64,000 nucleotides of DNA from Rhizobium rhododendri (GTDB lineage Bacteria; Pseudomonadota; Alphaproteobacteria; Rhizobiales; Rhizobiaceae), in assembly GCF_007000325.2 (NCBI RefSeq), contig NZ_CP117268.1, forward strand, positions 930,001 through 994,000, given 5' to 3'. Below the pieces are notes generated by a model. It made no database searches. It saw only the letters and a program-made list of their open reading frames with translations, and was not told the origin of the DNA. Every line of letters begins with the position of its first letter. Position 1 is the stretch's first letter. A program made the translations under genes and the position numbers. Of the stretch, positions 25,617 through 35,278 are shown one piece after another.

Positions 25617-25953
25617 AGCCATGGAACGTGGCGTTGCGGCGACCGATGGGGAATGCTCTCGAGGTTTCGCTGCTCATCCAATTCCTGTCGTCGTTGCGAA
25701 ACGATAGGCTTATGCCTAAACGCTATTTTGACTGTCTCTCAATACCTGTGCACACGGTCCTCACGGGTCTTACACTGCTGCGCTCGGCCCGTGCAAGAGG
25801 ACCGGCGGTAGCTTGGCATTCCTTCCTCTGCCAAACGTGGATTTCGAGCGGACGGCTTCGCGCTGTGCAGGCTTACGCGCAGCCGGTCTGCAAGTCCTCT
25901 AGCGATGGTCGACGAACAACAAAGAGAGAGATGATCTCGTCAGTCCCGTCTTT

Positions 25954-26298
25954 TCACGACGGCCGCCTCCTGTTCGCATCGAGTTCCGCGTTCGCTGCCT
26001 GGAGCAACGCATCTTGAACAAGAACCCTCATTTCCGGCGGACAGCCTGCAGCGATGGACGACACAAGCTCGTCTACCAGCTCAGAGATCGTCGGTGTCAG
26101 GCGCCTTGGAAATAGCCTGTCCATTTCGCCGGGGTTCGCCCCCAGCCTTTCGAACTCGACCGTCAGCGCGCGTGTCTCCATTGCGCGCTCCTTGATCATC
26201 AACCAAAGGCCACCGTCGTTTCTGGCAGCGTCGACAATTCGATTGAGGCTTTCCTCTTTCGAAAGACCTCCACGCCTGAAGTATTTGATTTCCGCCAC
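25954..26298 (-). CDS. small hypothetical protein downstream of virD4
   Basis: The GTG at 26298 has AGGGGAG upstream and gives 114 residues, starting MAEIKYFRRGGLSKEESLNRIV. The product is soluble and helical, and charged throughout, without a signal peptide. It lies 84 bp behind virD4 on the same strand and so may be the last gene of the virB operon. No family is recognised. Confidence 0.6.
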   Translation of the reverse strand: MAEIKYFRRGGLSKEESLNRIVDAARNDGGLWLMIKERAMETRALTVEFERLGANPGEMDRLFPRRLTPTISELVDELVSSIAAGCPPEMRVLVQDALLQAANAELDANRRRPS

Positions 26299-26382
26299 GG
26301 CATCTCCCCTTTTTGGCAACTATTGTGGACCCTGCAAGAGGGCTTGGACAACAGAACGGTACTGACAAGCCAACCCTATCAG

Positions 26383-29193
26383 CTAGTCGACGCCACCATC
26401 GGTCTCGACCTGCGTCCTCTCCTCACCCAGCGGATCTCGCGCAACGTCAGCGAACTCCTGCAGAATGGCTTTTGAACTCTCGCTCGCCAGGCGTTCGCAG
26501 AGACGTCCAATCAAAAGCTCGACATCGGCGTTCAGCGTCGCTGGCTCGAATGAGGCGCCATCAGCCCGTTGGAAAATCACGTCATTCAAGGCTTTGATAT
26601 CCGCTCCGAATACCTCCCGGACCTCTTGACGTTGAAGAATGGCCGGGCCGATGGAGCGCTCGCCGCCTTGGTCTCGAGAATCCGGAGTGCGACCTGGTGG
26701 ATTTCGCGCTTTTCCTGGAGATCCTGAATAGACGCTACGGGCCAGCTTCTCCCGATCGATATCAATCTCGACATCGCTACCCTCCTCGGCAAGGACAGGA
26801 GCACGGTTGCCTCCGGCGTCTTTCTCCTGCCGGCCGGCCGGCCCGTTCCTTCGGCTATCAGGTTCCCGCACGCCGTTCCCCTTGGGCAGGTCTTCCGGAC
26901 TGACACCGGCCTCACGTTTCTCGTCGAGATCCAGGCGATGACGAAGTTCGTCGAGCGATGATATATAGACGTAGCGTACCCCGTCCTTGACGATGAAGCG
27001 CATATTCTGTGGTTGCGGCGGTCGCTGCACGGCGCCTAAGTCGATCTCGGTTTGAGTCCCGGGCGGCGGGCTTCTCGTTTTCGAAGGGATGGCCGCCTCA
27101 GGGTCCGCCACGATTGGCTTGACTGCGTCGCTATCAGCGATCGTCCATTCGACCGGCTCCATGCATGGCCGTGTCGCTGGCTTGAACTTTCGCGCCTTCG
27201 AAAACATGCGCTCGCCACCGGAGTCCAGTTTCATGATACGCATCAGCGGCATGCCGGTGACCTGGAGGATCGCCTCCTCGGGTTTCATCATCATCAGCGT
27301 ATTAACCGGCAAAAGATCGACCGAAACCGGCACCTTTGCAATCGATCGATCGCGGCGACCATGGCGATGGGTATAGGATGACTGCTCGACCCACTCCGTC
27401 GTCCTGCCGGCTGCCATCGACACCGCCGTCGCGTCCTCCTGGTTCTGGAAGTTCATGAACAGCTTAATCGTCGATGCACCCATGAGGATCTTTTGGCCAG
27501 AGCGCTGGTAAAGCCGTTCGAGTTGGGCGCCATCCTGCAGAATGAACACGAAGCGAACGCCGTTCTTGCGGATCAGCGGCGCGAGTGTCAGGACAGTGTC
27601 GATGCGGCCACCATTGCCGAACTCGTCGAGCATCATCAGTACTTCGTGCTCGCCGTTGCGCAACCGTCCCATCTGCACGAGCTTGTCGGCCATTTGCTGG
27701 ATAAACATCGAGATCAGCCGTTCGTAGATCTGAATGGCATTCCAGTCGGCCTGAACGTAAATCACCGCTTTCCGTTTTCTGATGGCGTCTATTGGGATTG
27801 ACGTAATCGATGTCAGTGCCTCGACCAGCGGGTTCTGCAGAAAATTGAGCTTGGCGACGATCTCCGCTGCAATGCCCTCCCCGAGCTTTTCGTGGCGCCC
27901 GGCGAATTTGGTCAGTTGCATACGGGTCTGGTCGGACAGGACGGCCTCGTAGTTTTCCAGAAGCTGAATGATCACCTTGCGCTCATCCGACATCGAGTTG
28001 AGAATACGGTAGAGTTCGCTGAGCGACTTGCGGGTATCAGGGCATTCGAGCACGAAACCCAGCATTGCCGTCAGCAGGATCCTGGCGCTTTCCTCCCAGA
28101 AATCGGAGGAATCGGATCGCAGACGTTCCGGGAGCAGCATCTGCGTGAGCTTCTGCAGGTCTGTGATCCTCTGGTTGGGATCGGCACTGATCAGATCCAG
28201 CGGATTGTAGCCGTCGGTGAAATTGGACCCCGGTGCAAGCAGGAAAATCTCGTAGCCCCTGTCCTTAAGGTAGCCTGAGGTTTCCTCGAAAAGCTCACCG
28301 CTCATATCGAGAACGACCTGCGAGCCCTTAAAACTCATCATGGTCGGGATGACGAAGCCGCGCGATTTGCCCTGTCCAGGCGAGCCGATGACCATCACAT
28401 GCTGGTCGCCGTCATTGCGCAGAAGCAGCCCCTGTTTCAAGCCGAGCACGATGCCATACTTGTCACGCAACTGAAAGTCGGAGGCATCTTTTAAGGTTGC
28501 CAGCCGCGCTTTGCCCATGATCATCCTTTGGCGTTTCTGGATCGCGGCACCGATTGGAACCCCGACTAGCGCGCCTGCTGCCCCCAGGCCCGCCAGTGCG
28601 CCGAGCACTGTCTGTCGCGAGGGCTTCCGATATGCGCCTGCCGCGTCGGTCGCACCGAAGGGTGCCTGATACATCGCTGCAAGGTGATTGCTATAGTAGT
28701 CGGCAATATCGACATGTCCGCCGGCCCTTGTCGCCACGAGGTAAAAAACGATCCCGTAGACGGCGACACCGCCATAGGCGGCGGCGAAGATGAGTGCCGA
28801 GTGTGCAATCAGGGTGAACATCGACCTGATGTGAAGGAGATAGAGGATCTTCCGCGATAGCGCCCTACCCCCTTTCAGCATCCACAGGCACAGCAGGAAA
28901 AACAGGAACGGCGTGGCGAGGGAGAGGGCGAGCAGCGACAGCCCGACCGTGTTGCGGGCCCGGACGATGGACCATGTATAAACAAGGCTATCGAGGAGAC
29001 GAGCCTGAGCGATGTAGTCGTAATAGGAGGTCGATCCGAATGACGTAACATAGGCGTCGTAGATCAGCGTGAAGAACAACAGCCACACCGCGAAAGCCCC
29101 GAGTACGGCGACCGGAAAAGTGAAGGTCGAAGCTCTCTGAAGCTCCGTCCACTTCGGGCGATCAGCCTGCGTGTCCGTGTCGACGCTTGCCAT
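26383..29193 (-). CDS. virD4: VirD4/TraG type IV coupling protein
   Basis: The 936-residue protein starts within the end of virB11 (32-bp overlap). Several N-terminal membrane segments are followed by Walker A GSPGQGKS near residue 270, DMSGELFEETSGYL, and Walker B-like VLMMLDEFGNGGRI. This is the hexameric ATPase that docks the relaxase-DNA complex to the secretion channel. It is longer than typical VirD4 (about 650 residues): the C-terminal 300 residues are low-complexity and charged, ending in helices (LLIGRLCERLASES). The extension may recognise substrates. Confidence 0.93.
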   Translation of the reverse strand: MASVDTDTQADRPKWTELQRASTFTFPVAVLGAFAVWLLFFTLIYDAYVTSFGSTSYYDYIAQARLLDSLVYTWSIVRARNTVGLSLLALSLATPFLFFLLCLWMLKGGRALSRKILYLLHIRSMFTLIAHSALIFAAAYGGVAVYGIVFYLVATRAGGHVDIADYYSNHLAAMYQAPFGATDAAGAYRKPSRQTVLGALAGLGAAGALVGVPIGAAIQKRQRMIMGKARLATLKDASDFQLRDKYGIVLGLKQGLLLRNDGDQHVMVIGSPGQGKSRGFVIPTMMSFKGSQVVLDMSGELFEETSGYLKDRGYEIFLLAPGSNFTDGYNPLDLISADPNQRITDLQKLTQMLLPERLRSDSSDFWEESARILLTAMLGFVLECPDTRKSLSELYRILNSMSDERKVIIQLLENYEAVLSDQTRMQLTKFAGRHEKLGEGIAAEIVAKLNFLQNPLVEALTSITSIPIDAIRKRKAVIYVQADWNAIQIYERLISMFIQQMADKLVQMGRLRNGEHEVLMMLDEFGNGGRIDTVLTLAPLIRKNGVRFVFILQDGAQLERLYQRSGQKILMGASTIKLFMNFQNQEDATAVSMAAGRTTEWVEQSSYTHRHGRRDRSIAKVPVSVDLLPVNTLMMMKPEEAILQVTGMPLMRIMKLDSGGERMFSKARKFKPATRPCMEPVEWTIADSDAVKPIVADPEAAIPSKTRSPPPGTQTEIDLGAVQRPPQPQNMRFIVKDGVRYVYISSLDELRHRLDLDEKREAGVSPEDLPKGNGVREPDSRRNGPAGRQEKDAGGNRAPVLAEEGSDVEIDIDREKLARSVYSGSPGKARNPPGRTPDSRDQGGERSIGPAILQRQEVREVFGADIKALNDVIFQRADGASFEPATLNADVELLIGRLCERLASESSKAILQEFADVARDPLGEERTQVETDGGVD

Positions 29194-30211
29194 CTTCATC
29201 CACCTCGTCGGCAAAGTAAATCTCGCTGACACCGCGGCCACCGGCGGCATCGCTCTTCTTCAACTGGACCACGATCGGAATGATCGAGCGGATGTAGCGG
29301 ATGATGTCGTCGCGCTCCATGCGGACGTTGCTGTTGAGCACCAGCGTCGACAGTCGGTTAAAAGCGTGATGCGGTGAGTTGGCGTGGATCGTCGACATCG
29401 AGCCCGGATGGCCGGTATTGATCGCGTTGATAAAGTCGAAGGCCTCGTCACCGCGCAGCTCGCCCATAAAAATGCGATCCGGCCGCAGGCGCAACGCCGA
29501 CGCAAGGAGATCGGTCATCGTCACCCGGGCCTCGCCCTGTCCTCCTTTCGAAACCAGCAGTGAAACGACGTTTTCCTGGCAAGGCTCCAGTTCTGCAGTA
29601 TCCTGCATCAAGACGAACCGCTCGTTGTTCGGAATGGCGGTGAGCATGGTGTTGAGAAACGTTGTCTTGCCGGTCGACGTGCCACCAGAGATCAACATGC
29701 TGCGGTGATGGACAGCCGCAAGCTCTAAGAATCCGCGTGCCCTTCCGGCCCGCAGCAAACGTGACAACTCGATATCGACATCGTCGATATAGTCGTCGCC
29801 GGTGACCTTGGTGAATCGGAACGCGCCGGCCTTTTCATAGTCGTCGAGATCGAACCGGCGTATGAATTGCTTGCGGATCGAAAAAGCGTGTCCTGTCGCC
29901 GAGGTCGGATTGAGGATGAACTGCACGCGCTCACCATCGACCAGGGTAGCGGACAGCAACGGGTTCTCGGCATTGACGGTCTGCTTGGTGAACGACGCCG
30001 CGCGGGACGCCATGTGACGAATCGCCTCCTGGTCGAGCCCATCGACCGCCTGCCTCACCATGCTGAGCTGACCGATGCGTTCCAGCCAGATCTCATTGCT
30101 GCGCTGACAGGAGATCTCGACCACACCGGGATCGTCAAGAAACGTCTTGATGGGCTCGAGCGCCTCGGACAGGAAGTGTTGTTCGGCGGAGATCGATAAA
30201 CGAGCATTCAT
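29162..30211 (-). CDS. virB11: VirB11 traffic ATPase
   Basis: The 349-residue protein has Walker A GGTSTGKTT near residues 176-184, the Asp box VLMQDTAELEP, Walker B LRPDRIFMGELRG and the His box GHPGSMSTIHANS. All are diagnostic for VirB11-type secretion ATPases that sit at the cytoplasmic base of the channel. Its start overlaps the virB10 stop by four bases (ATGA). Confidence 0.95.
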   Translation of the reverse strand: MNARLSISAEQHFLSEALEPIKTFLDDPGVVEISCQRSNEIWLERIGQLSMVRQAVDGLDQEAIRHMASRAASFTKQTVNAENPLLSATLVDGERVQFILNPTSATGHAFSIRKQFIRRFDLDDYEKAGAFRFTKVTGDDYIDDVDIELSRLLRAGRARGFLELAAVHHRSMLISGGTSTGKTTFLNTMLTAIPNNERFVLMQDTAELEPCQENVVSLLVSKGGQGEARVTMTDLLASALRLRPDRIFMGELRGDEAFDFINAINTGHPGSMSTIHANSPHHAFNRLSTLVLNSNVRMERDDIIRYIRSIIPIVVQLKKSDAAGGRGVSEIYFADEVDEDGKRRHGHAG

Positions 30212-31545
30212 TTGCCGAGCTTCTTTCTGCGCAAGCGCTCAAACGCTTCGCGGACCGGGTCTGGATAGAGATCGGAGAAATCCAGATCTCGTGTGACGAA
30301 CACGGTGATATCGGAGCCTTGGGCGATATGGATCGTCGGCTTGATGTTTTTAGTGTCCTGGAACGCCTCCGTCGCAAGCTGCCGAATGCCTGACGCGATG
30401 GTCTCTGCAGCGATCTCGCGTGCGCGATCCTGCGAGGTGGTTCCGTTGTCCTGGGGAATGCTGGTCACGGTTCCGTCCGTATTGACGATCGTGATATTGC
30501 GATCCTGTTTCTGACCGAGCTGGGCGATGTATTGAGTCACACCGCCGATCATCGTCATCAGCGCCGGCGGCCCGAACCGCTCCCAATATTTCCGGTCGAC
30601 GACGCCGGTCATGCCGGAGCGGCCGAGACGGTCGGTGCCGTAGGAGCCAAGTTGGACCGAAACACCATCGCCACGTATCATCCGGGTCCAGACGATGAAG
30701 AGGCGCTCCTGCCCGCGTTCGACACCGGACTTGTAGTCGCCGATCAACGAGGAGCCTGCGGGAATGAGGATGTGGCGGCCGTCGAAGGAATAGACATCCT
30801 CCCGGACGATCGCCTTCACCATGCCGGCGAGATCGGAATTCACAGCCGTTTCGAGCGTACCGCGGATCATCGTCCCCTGCGGGATCCAGGCATCGATGCG
30901 CCGGTTCTCAGTGGCCGTCGAGACCTCCACTCCCTGGCCACCCATCGCCTTCAGGAAGGCGCGGTCGCCATCTGTAGCGCCGCCGGCATCGGGGTTTCCA
31001 CCGGAGGGCGCCCCAGACGAGCCGTTCGCGCCGACCAGGCCGGCTCCCGAAGCATCGGAGGAAGCCGATGCGGATCCGTTCCTCTGCTCGGATTGATCGA
31101 AGACGACAGCGGTCGAGCGGACACGCTCGAGAAGCTTCGCCTGTCGGGCGAGCTCGATACATCTTGGATTGTCGGGATTGTTTCCCCTGGAGCAATCGAC
31201 ATCGACCGGCGGCGCGATCTGGACCGGGGCCGGCACGACTGGTTCCGGCAGCGGGGGTTGCGGGGGCGGAGGAGCCTCTGGTACCTGGACGGTCGGCAAG
31301 GGCGGCGGCGCCGGCGGATTGAAGCCCTCGTTCCTCGGCGCCTGAACCGGGCGGAATTCTTCCCGAGGCGTCGTGTCGACGGTCGGTTCCCGCTCACCGC
31401 CGGAAAACAGGAAGTAGAGAACAACGCCGATACCGGCGATCGCGACCACCACAGCCATCGGACGCATCAACCCGATCCCGGATCGCCGGACCTGGCCGCC
31501 AATTGCGGTATCGGTGTCGATCGAGTGATAGTTCGGATCCGACAT
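30208..31545 (-). CDS. virB10: VirB10 channel scaffold
   Basis: The 445-residue protein has a single N-terminal membrane helix (AVVVAIAGIGVVLYFLFSG, about 31-49), a long proline-rich linker (about 70-110), and the C-terminal TrbI/VirB10 beta-barrel domain (IPQGTMIRGTLETAVNSDLAGMV onwards). VirB10 spans both membranes and senses ATP use by VirB11/VirD4. It follows virB9 by 8 bp. Confidence 0.95.
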   Translation of the reverse strand: MSDPNYHSIDTDTAIGGQVRRSGIGLMRPMAVVVAIAGIGVVLYFLFSGGEREPTVDTTPREEFRPVQAPRNEGFNPPAPPPLPTVQVPEAPPPPQPPLPEPVVPAPVQIAPPVDVDCSRGNNPDNPRCIELARQAKLLERVRSTAVVFDQSEQRNGSASASSDASGAGLVGANGSSGAPSGGNPDAGGATDGDRAFLKAMGGQGVEVSTATENRRIDAWIPQGTMIRGTLETAVNSDLAGMVKAIVREDVYSFDGRHILIPAGSSLIGDYKSGVERGQERLFIVWTRMIRGDGVSVQLGSYGTDRLGRSGMTGVVDRKYWERFGPPALMTMIGGVTQYIAQLGQKQDRNITIVNTDGTVTSIPQDNGTTSQDRAREIAAETIASGIRQLATEAFQDTKNIKPTIHIAQGSDITVFVTRDLDFSDLYPDPVREAFERLRRKKLGK

Positions 31546-31553
31546 CGTGCCTC

Positions 31554-32387
31554 CTATCGTGACTTGGGTTCGGACCGGAGCCCACTGGAGCCGAGCCGCT
31601 TTGGCGCCACGGCACCTTCGATCGGGGCCGGCACATCGGCAGGGGCTGTGCGAAGATTGAACAGGCAGGTCTCGTTCTCAGTGCCGTAGCGCAGCGTCCA
31701 TTGCCGCGAGACAGTGTCGATGACGATGTAATCCGCCTCCCGTCGATAATTCACGAGGCTTTCTCGACGTTTGGCGTCGACGATGAAGACGGCGGGCACA
31801 TCGCCTGTGAACTTCATGAAGGTCTTCAGCCCGTCGTCGAAGACCCAGAGCGGCTTGGCTGCATCACTGCCCTTGAAGCCGTAGTCGTAATTGACCTTGT
31901 CGCGGCGAATATTCTTGATGTTCGGATTTCGCTCGGCGTCCTGGGCCTGCTTCCAGAGCTCTGCCGTTCCCTTCAGGCCGGTATCTTCCGGGTAAATGAA
32001 TCGCAGGTTGTATGTTTGGTTCTGGATAGACTTGCTGTCGTTCACTTCGAGGTCGAAGGAATAGGTGCGTTTGGTCGTCACCACCGAGAGGTTGGTCGGG
32101 GCGTCCTTTTCCATCGGTTTCAGGGTCAGCGAACGGCGATCGGCCGATGTCAGGATCTGCCAGGACACTGTATCCCCTGCGACGACCTGCGTGATCTGTT
32201 CGTCCGCGCCGAACAGGATTGTCGTGACCATCCCGTAGGTGCCGGTCAGAACAAACACCTGCTCTGCCGAATACGGCAGTGTCCGCACCCGGGGGTCGAG
32301 CCTGCCGGGGCGGGCGAGAAGTTCAGCCTGGGCAGCCGAGCTCGCCAAGAACAGCGACAGGGCGGTTATCCACATCCTGCGCTTCAT
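31554..32387 (-). CDS. virB9: VirB9 outer-membrane complex protein
   Basis: The 277-residue protein has a signal peptide ending in AQA, then the VirB9/CagX pattern (DPRVRTLPYSAEQVFVLTG...TTILFGADEQI). The C-terminal domain includes DYGFKGSDAAKPLWVFDDGLKTFMKF. With VirB10 and a VirB7-type lipoprotein it forms the outer-membrane core ring. It overlaps virB8 by four bases. Confidence 0.95.
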   Translation of the reverse strand: MKRRMWITALSLFLASSAAQAELLARPGRLDPRVRTLPYSAEQVFVLTGTYGMVTTILFGADEQITQVVAGDTVSWQILTSADRRSLTLKPMEKDAPTNLSVVTTKRTYSFDLEVNDSKSIQNQTYNLRFIYPEDTGLKGTAELWKQAQDAERNPNIKNIRRDKVNYDYGFKGSDAAKPLWVFDDGLKTFMKFTGDVPAVFIVDAKRRESLVNYRREADYIVIDTVSRQWTLRYGTENETCLFNLRTAPADVPAPIEGAVAPKRLGSSGLRSEPKSR

Positions 32388-33118
32388 TGAACGAGCCCCG
32401 AAGGCATGGTCTCGGGGACCTTCACATATTCGGTGACCACGAAGCCGAGCGGATTGTAAAGCCGGACCCGATTGCTGGCGGGAAGGTTGATCTGTTTATA
32501 GCGAACAGTTGCGGACCACCGGTTGACGACCTCGCCGCCACGCTGGCGCTCTCTCGTTTCAAACCGGACCGACATCGTCGTCTGATTGAGTGGATTGACC
32601 GACAGGATTTCCGGTCTGATCTCACCAGTCGTTCCGAGCGTCTTCACCGGACCTCTGGGATTGGAGGGATTCATCCAGTCCGAATAATCCTTGAACGCCG
32701 GCGAACCCGGCTCCGACCACAGCGCAATCATGTCGAAGTTCTCGGACAGATAGCGTGGATCGTAGGTTTCGCGGCGGATGACATAATTGCCGACGAACGA
32801 GGCGCGAACTGCCTGGATCTCGGAGACGTTCGTGCGGACCTTGTCGAGTGTGGTGACGGTTTCCATGTAACCGGTGTTTTTATCGACGATCAGCGGCACG
32901 ACCTCTGTGCGCACGAGCGGAAACAGTTGCGCCACCGAAAAAGAAAGCACGCCGGCGACGATCCAGCCGGCCACTGCGAAGACCAGCAGGATGAGACCGA
33001 TCAAGGTGCGAAGGGAGCGGTTCTTCTCGCCCCAGGAAAGATGCTGGTCGTAGATATCCTGGGGACCGGGGACACGGTCGGCTGGCGCCGCCTTCAATTG
33101 CCGTCTGAACAATGCCAA
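32384..33118 (-). CDS. virB8: VirB8 assembly factor
   Basis: The 244-residue protein has a cytoplasmic N-terminus, one membrane helix (TLIGLILLVFAVAGWIVAGVL, about 40-60) and a periplasmic NTF2-like domain (IQAVRASFVGNYVIRRETYDPRYLSENFDMI and later strands). VirB8 nucleates assembly of the inner-membrane part of the channel. It lies 58 bp downstream of virB6. Confidence 0.93.
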   Translation of the reverse strand: MALFRRQLKAAPADRVPGPQDIYDQHLSWGEKNRSLRTLIGLILLVFAVAGWIVAGVLSFSVAQLFPLVRTEVVPLIVDKNTGYMETVTTLDKVRTNVSEIQAVRASFVGNYVIRRETYDPRYLSENFDMIALWSEPGSPAFKDYSDWMNPSNPRGPVKTLGTTGEIRPEILSVNPLNQTTMSVRFETRERQRGGEVVNRWSATVRYKQINLPASNRVRLYNPLGFVVTEYVKVPETMPSGLVQ

Positions 33119-33176
33119 GTCTCGAACCTCGAAGTCGCTATTTTTGAAAAATTTGAAGCCGTTCTTGCTCTCTTGG

Positions 33177-34250
33177 TCATTCGCTGCTGCGCCGACGATT
33201 GGTCAGCATCCGACCGAGGGCGCCGGCGCCGGCGATGCCGCCGCGACCAGCAAGAGCTGCTGCCGTAACGGCCCCTCTCGGTCCAGCCAGCATGCCGAGC
33301 CCGACTGCAGCTGCTTGGCCGGCGCGTGAATTGCTGGAGGCCAACTGTCTGCGGGCAGCACTGTACGCGGTATCAACCCCGCCGCCGCCCGGAACACCAG
33401 AGAATGCGGTGCCGTAGGAAAACGTGCGCGCAAAGTCGGGGACCTGGAAGATGAAATAAGAGATCAGGGCCAGATAAAGCACCATGGCAAGCACGATCGC
33501 TAGCGCGTTTTCCTTGGTGGCCATGTCGCCGTTGATCGTGTCCATCATGCCGATCAGGAACCCGAACGACAGCCCGGCCATGATGTAAGTGAAGAGCAGC
33601 ATGAACATGCCATAGGCGACACCCCTCACCCATGCGTCGAAGACAAACCGCGTGATTCCGAAGAAATAGCAAAGGATGGCAATCGGGCCGATCGCCAGCA
33701 TGACAGCGGTGATCATCTTGGCAAACAGCGTGACGCCGGTGAGGATCAGCAACATCGGCAACAGGCCGAACACAAGAACGATGAAAACGACGACGGCGCC
33801 GGTGACGTTCGGCAGCCATCCGGATTCATAGGAATTGAAGAGCTGCATGGCAAAGTCGTAGACCTTGCGCGCCATGCTGGCGACTTGGCTCGCGATATCC
33901 GAACCCGCCGACTGACCACCCATTGCCGAGGAAATGGCTGAGCCAAGATCCTGCGGTGCCGACAACACGAACTGGCCGATATTGTCGTAGAAAATCGCCC
34001 ATGACATGATCAGGGCATAGGCGAGTGTAAGCTTGAAGGCGGTAATGGCCATATCCTGCAGGGAAACGCTGGATAGTCCGAGCGCGCCCCAGAGGAAGTA
34101 GAGAATAAGGAAGATCGCCAGTATGTCGGATTCCAGATTGCTGTTCTCGGCAAACAAACCCCATGCTCTTTCGAGAGACGCCTCGTTGATCTTGTCGAAA
34201 TATCGAAGCGCATCACCATAGAAATTTATCGCGTAACTGACGGGATCCAT
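33177..34250 (-). CDS. virB6: VirB6 polytopic membrane protein
   Basis: The 357-residue product has about six hydrophobic segments and the TrbL/VirB6 pattern (LTLAYALIMSWAIFYDNIGQFV near residue 80, MLLILTGVTLFAKMITAVMLAIGPIAI near 165). The C-terminal 70 residues are Ala/Gly-rich. VirB6 forms part of the inner-membrane DNA channel. Its start overlaps the upstream lipoprotein gene by 25 bp. Confidence 0.92.
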   Translation of the reverse strand: MDPVSYAINFYGDALRYFDKINEASLERAWGLFAENSNLESDILAIFLILYFLWGALGLSSVSLQDMAITAFKLTLAYALIMSWAIFYDNIGQFVLSAPQDLGSAISSAMGGQSAGSDIASQVASMARKVYDFAMQLFNSYESGWLPNVTGAVVVFIVLVFGLLPMLLILTGVTLFAKMITAVMLAIGPIAILCYFFGITRFVFDAWVRGVAYGMFMLLFTYIMAGLSFGFLIGMMDTINGDMATKENALAIVLAMVLYLALISYFIFQVPDFARTFSYGTAFSGVPGGGGVDTAYSAARRQLASSNSRAGQAAAVGLGMLAGPRGAVTAAALAGRGGIAGAGALGRMLTNRRRSSE

Positions 34251-34468
34251 GTCTCATCCTGGAATTGATTGACGGGGCGCATTGGGCCGCAATCGTTTTT
34301 GGTTGCCGCCTCGACCGCCACCTCCGCAGCTGTCGGCTTCAGCTCTGTCCCGTAGCCGGGTGCCGGTACAGGGTTTTCGTCGGCCGAGCATTTCGCCAGC
34401 TGCTCGTATTTCCCGGCGCAACCGGTAAGCGCGACAAAGCCGATCGCCAGCAAGTGGGTGACCCTCAA
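34226..34468 (-). CDS. small lipoprotein in VirB7/Eex position
   Basis: The 80-residue protein has a lipoprotein signal with lipobox LTGC (Cys17) and a short mature chain with three further cysteines. Its place between virB5 and virB6 is where entry-exclusion or VirB7-type lipoproteins occur in related operons, and no other VirB7 candidate is present between virB6 and virB8. It overlaps virB5 by four bases and virB6 by 25. Which of the two roles it has cannot be decided from sequence. Confidence 0.7.
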   Translation of the reverse strand: MRVTHLLAIGFVALTGCAGKYEQLAKCSADENPVPAPGYGTELKPTAAEVAVEAATKNDCGPMRPVNQFQDETWIPSVTR

Positions 34469-35256
34469 TGGTTCTGCTCCTCGAAAGCCTTCAACTGATC
34501 ACGAACCGAGCTGCCCTGTGGCGCGGTTCCGCCGTCACGCATCACGCTGTCGGGAAGCGGAGCGAAGGTCTTGAGGTTCTGCGATGAGGTGGCGAGCGCT
34601 GCCTTGTATTGTTGGTTCAGCAGCATGACCTGGTTGTTTAACGAGCCGACGGCTTCGTTGGCGGTCTGGTTCCCCTGAAGCACCATCTGGGTGTTTTGCT
34701 CCAGAGCCCCTTTCAGGTCTTTTGCCGTTCCGATCTGTTGCGTGGCCTGCATGAACGAGTTCTGCCGGTCTTTCGTCGCGCTGTTCATTGCGTCGGTGAG
34801 CGCGGTGAGCGTGGTGAGTGCATTAATTCCCTGCGAATAGACTTGGTTGGCGCCTGACAGCCCGCCGCCCTTGGCGCTATCGACCACCATCTTTACCAGG
34901 TTGAGGCCGTTGATCAGCTTGGCCGCGGTGTTCTGGAACTGGCTGCCGATCCCCCCGAACACAGCTTGGTTGCTCGATAGGATAGTGCTGAAATCCGGCG
35001 CCTGTCCCATGCTGAAGCCATTGCCGGTCGCAAGCTTGGCAAACTGGCTGGCATCCTGCGTCCGGTCGCCTGTGATCGCTGCCAGAGTTTTCGTGGTGTT
35101 GTCCTTGACGACGGATGTGTCCTGCTGGATCTCCGACGATAGTCGTTTGATCTCCTCGCTGAGCGAGATGTTTTCCGAATCCTTGACAGGGACCTGTGCC
35201 TGCGCCTGAGCGACAACCAACAAGCTCAAAGTCGCCGCTAAGAGTGATATCTTCAT
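34465..35256 (-). CDS. virB5: VirB5 minor pilin
   Basis: From the ATG at 35256 the product has 263 residues, with a signal peptide (MKISLLAATLSLLVVAQAQAQ) and a helical, Gln/Asn-rich mature chain. It carries the VirB5/TraC-type pattern (GINALTTLTALTDAMNSATKDRQNSFMQATQQIG). VirB5 caps the conjugative pilus and helps recognise recipients. An in-frame start at 35301 would lengthen the signal peptide and is rejected. Confidence 0.8.
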   Translation of the reverse strand: MKISLLAATLSLLVVAQAQAQVPVKDSENISLSEEIKRLSSEIQQDTSVVKDNTTKTLAAITGDRTQDASQFAKLATGNGFSMGQAPDFSTILSSNQAVFGGIGSQFQNTAAKLINGLNLVKMVVDSAKGGGLSGANQVYSQGINALTTLTALTDAMNSATKDRQNSFMQATQQIGTAKDLKGALEQNTQMVLQGNQTANEAVGSLNNQVMLLNQQYKAALATSSQNLKTFAPLPDSVMRDGGTAPQGSSVRDQLKAFEEQNH

Positions 35257-35278
35257 GTAACTGTCCTCTCCTGTCCGT

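Noticed and set aside
30532..31689. Long plus-strand open frame opposite virB10
   Set aside because: It is an antisense shadow of a GC-rich gene; its composition is Arg/Gly-rich, with no start signal or known domain. The same applies to frames opposite virB8 (32279-33268) and the GH13 gene (3298-4059).
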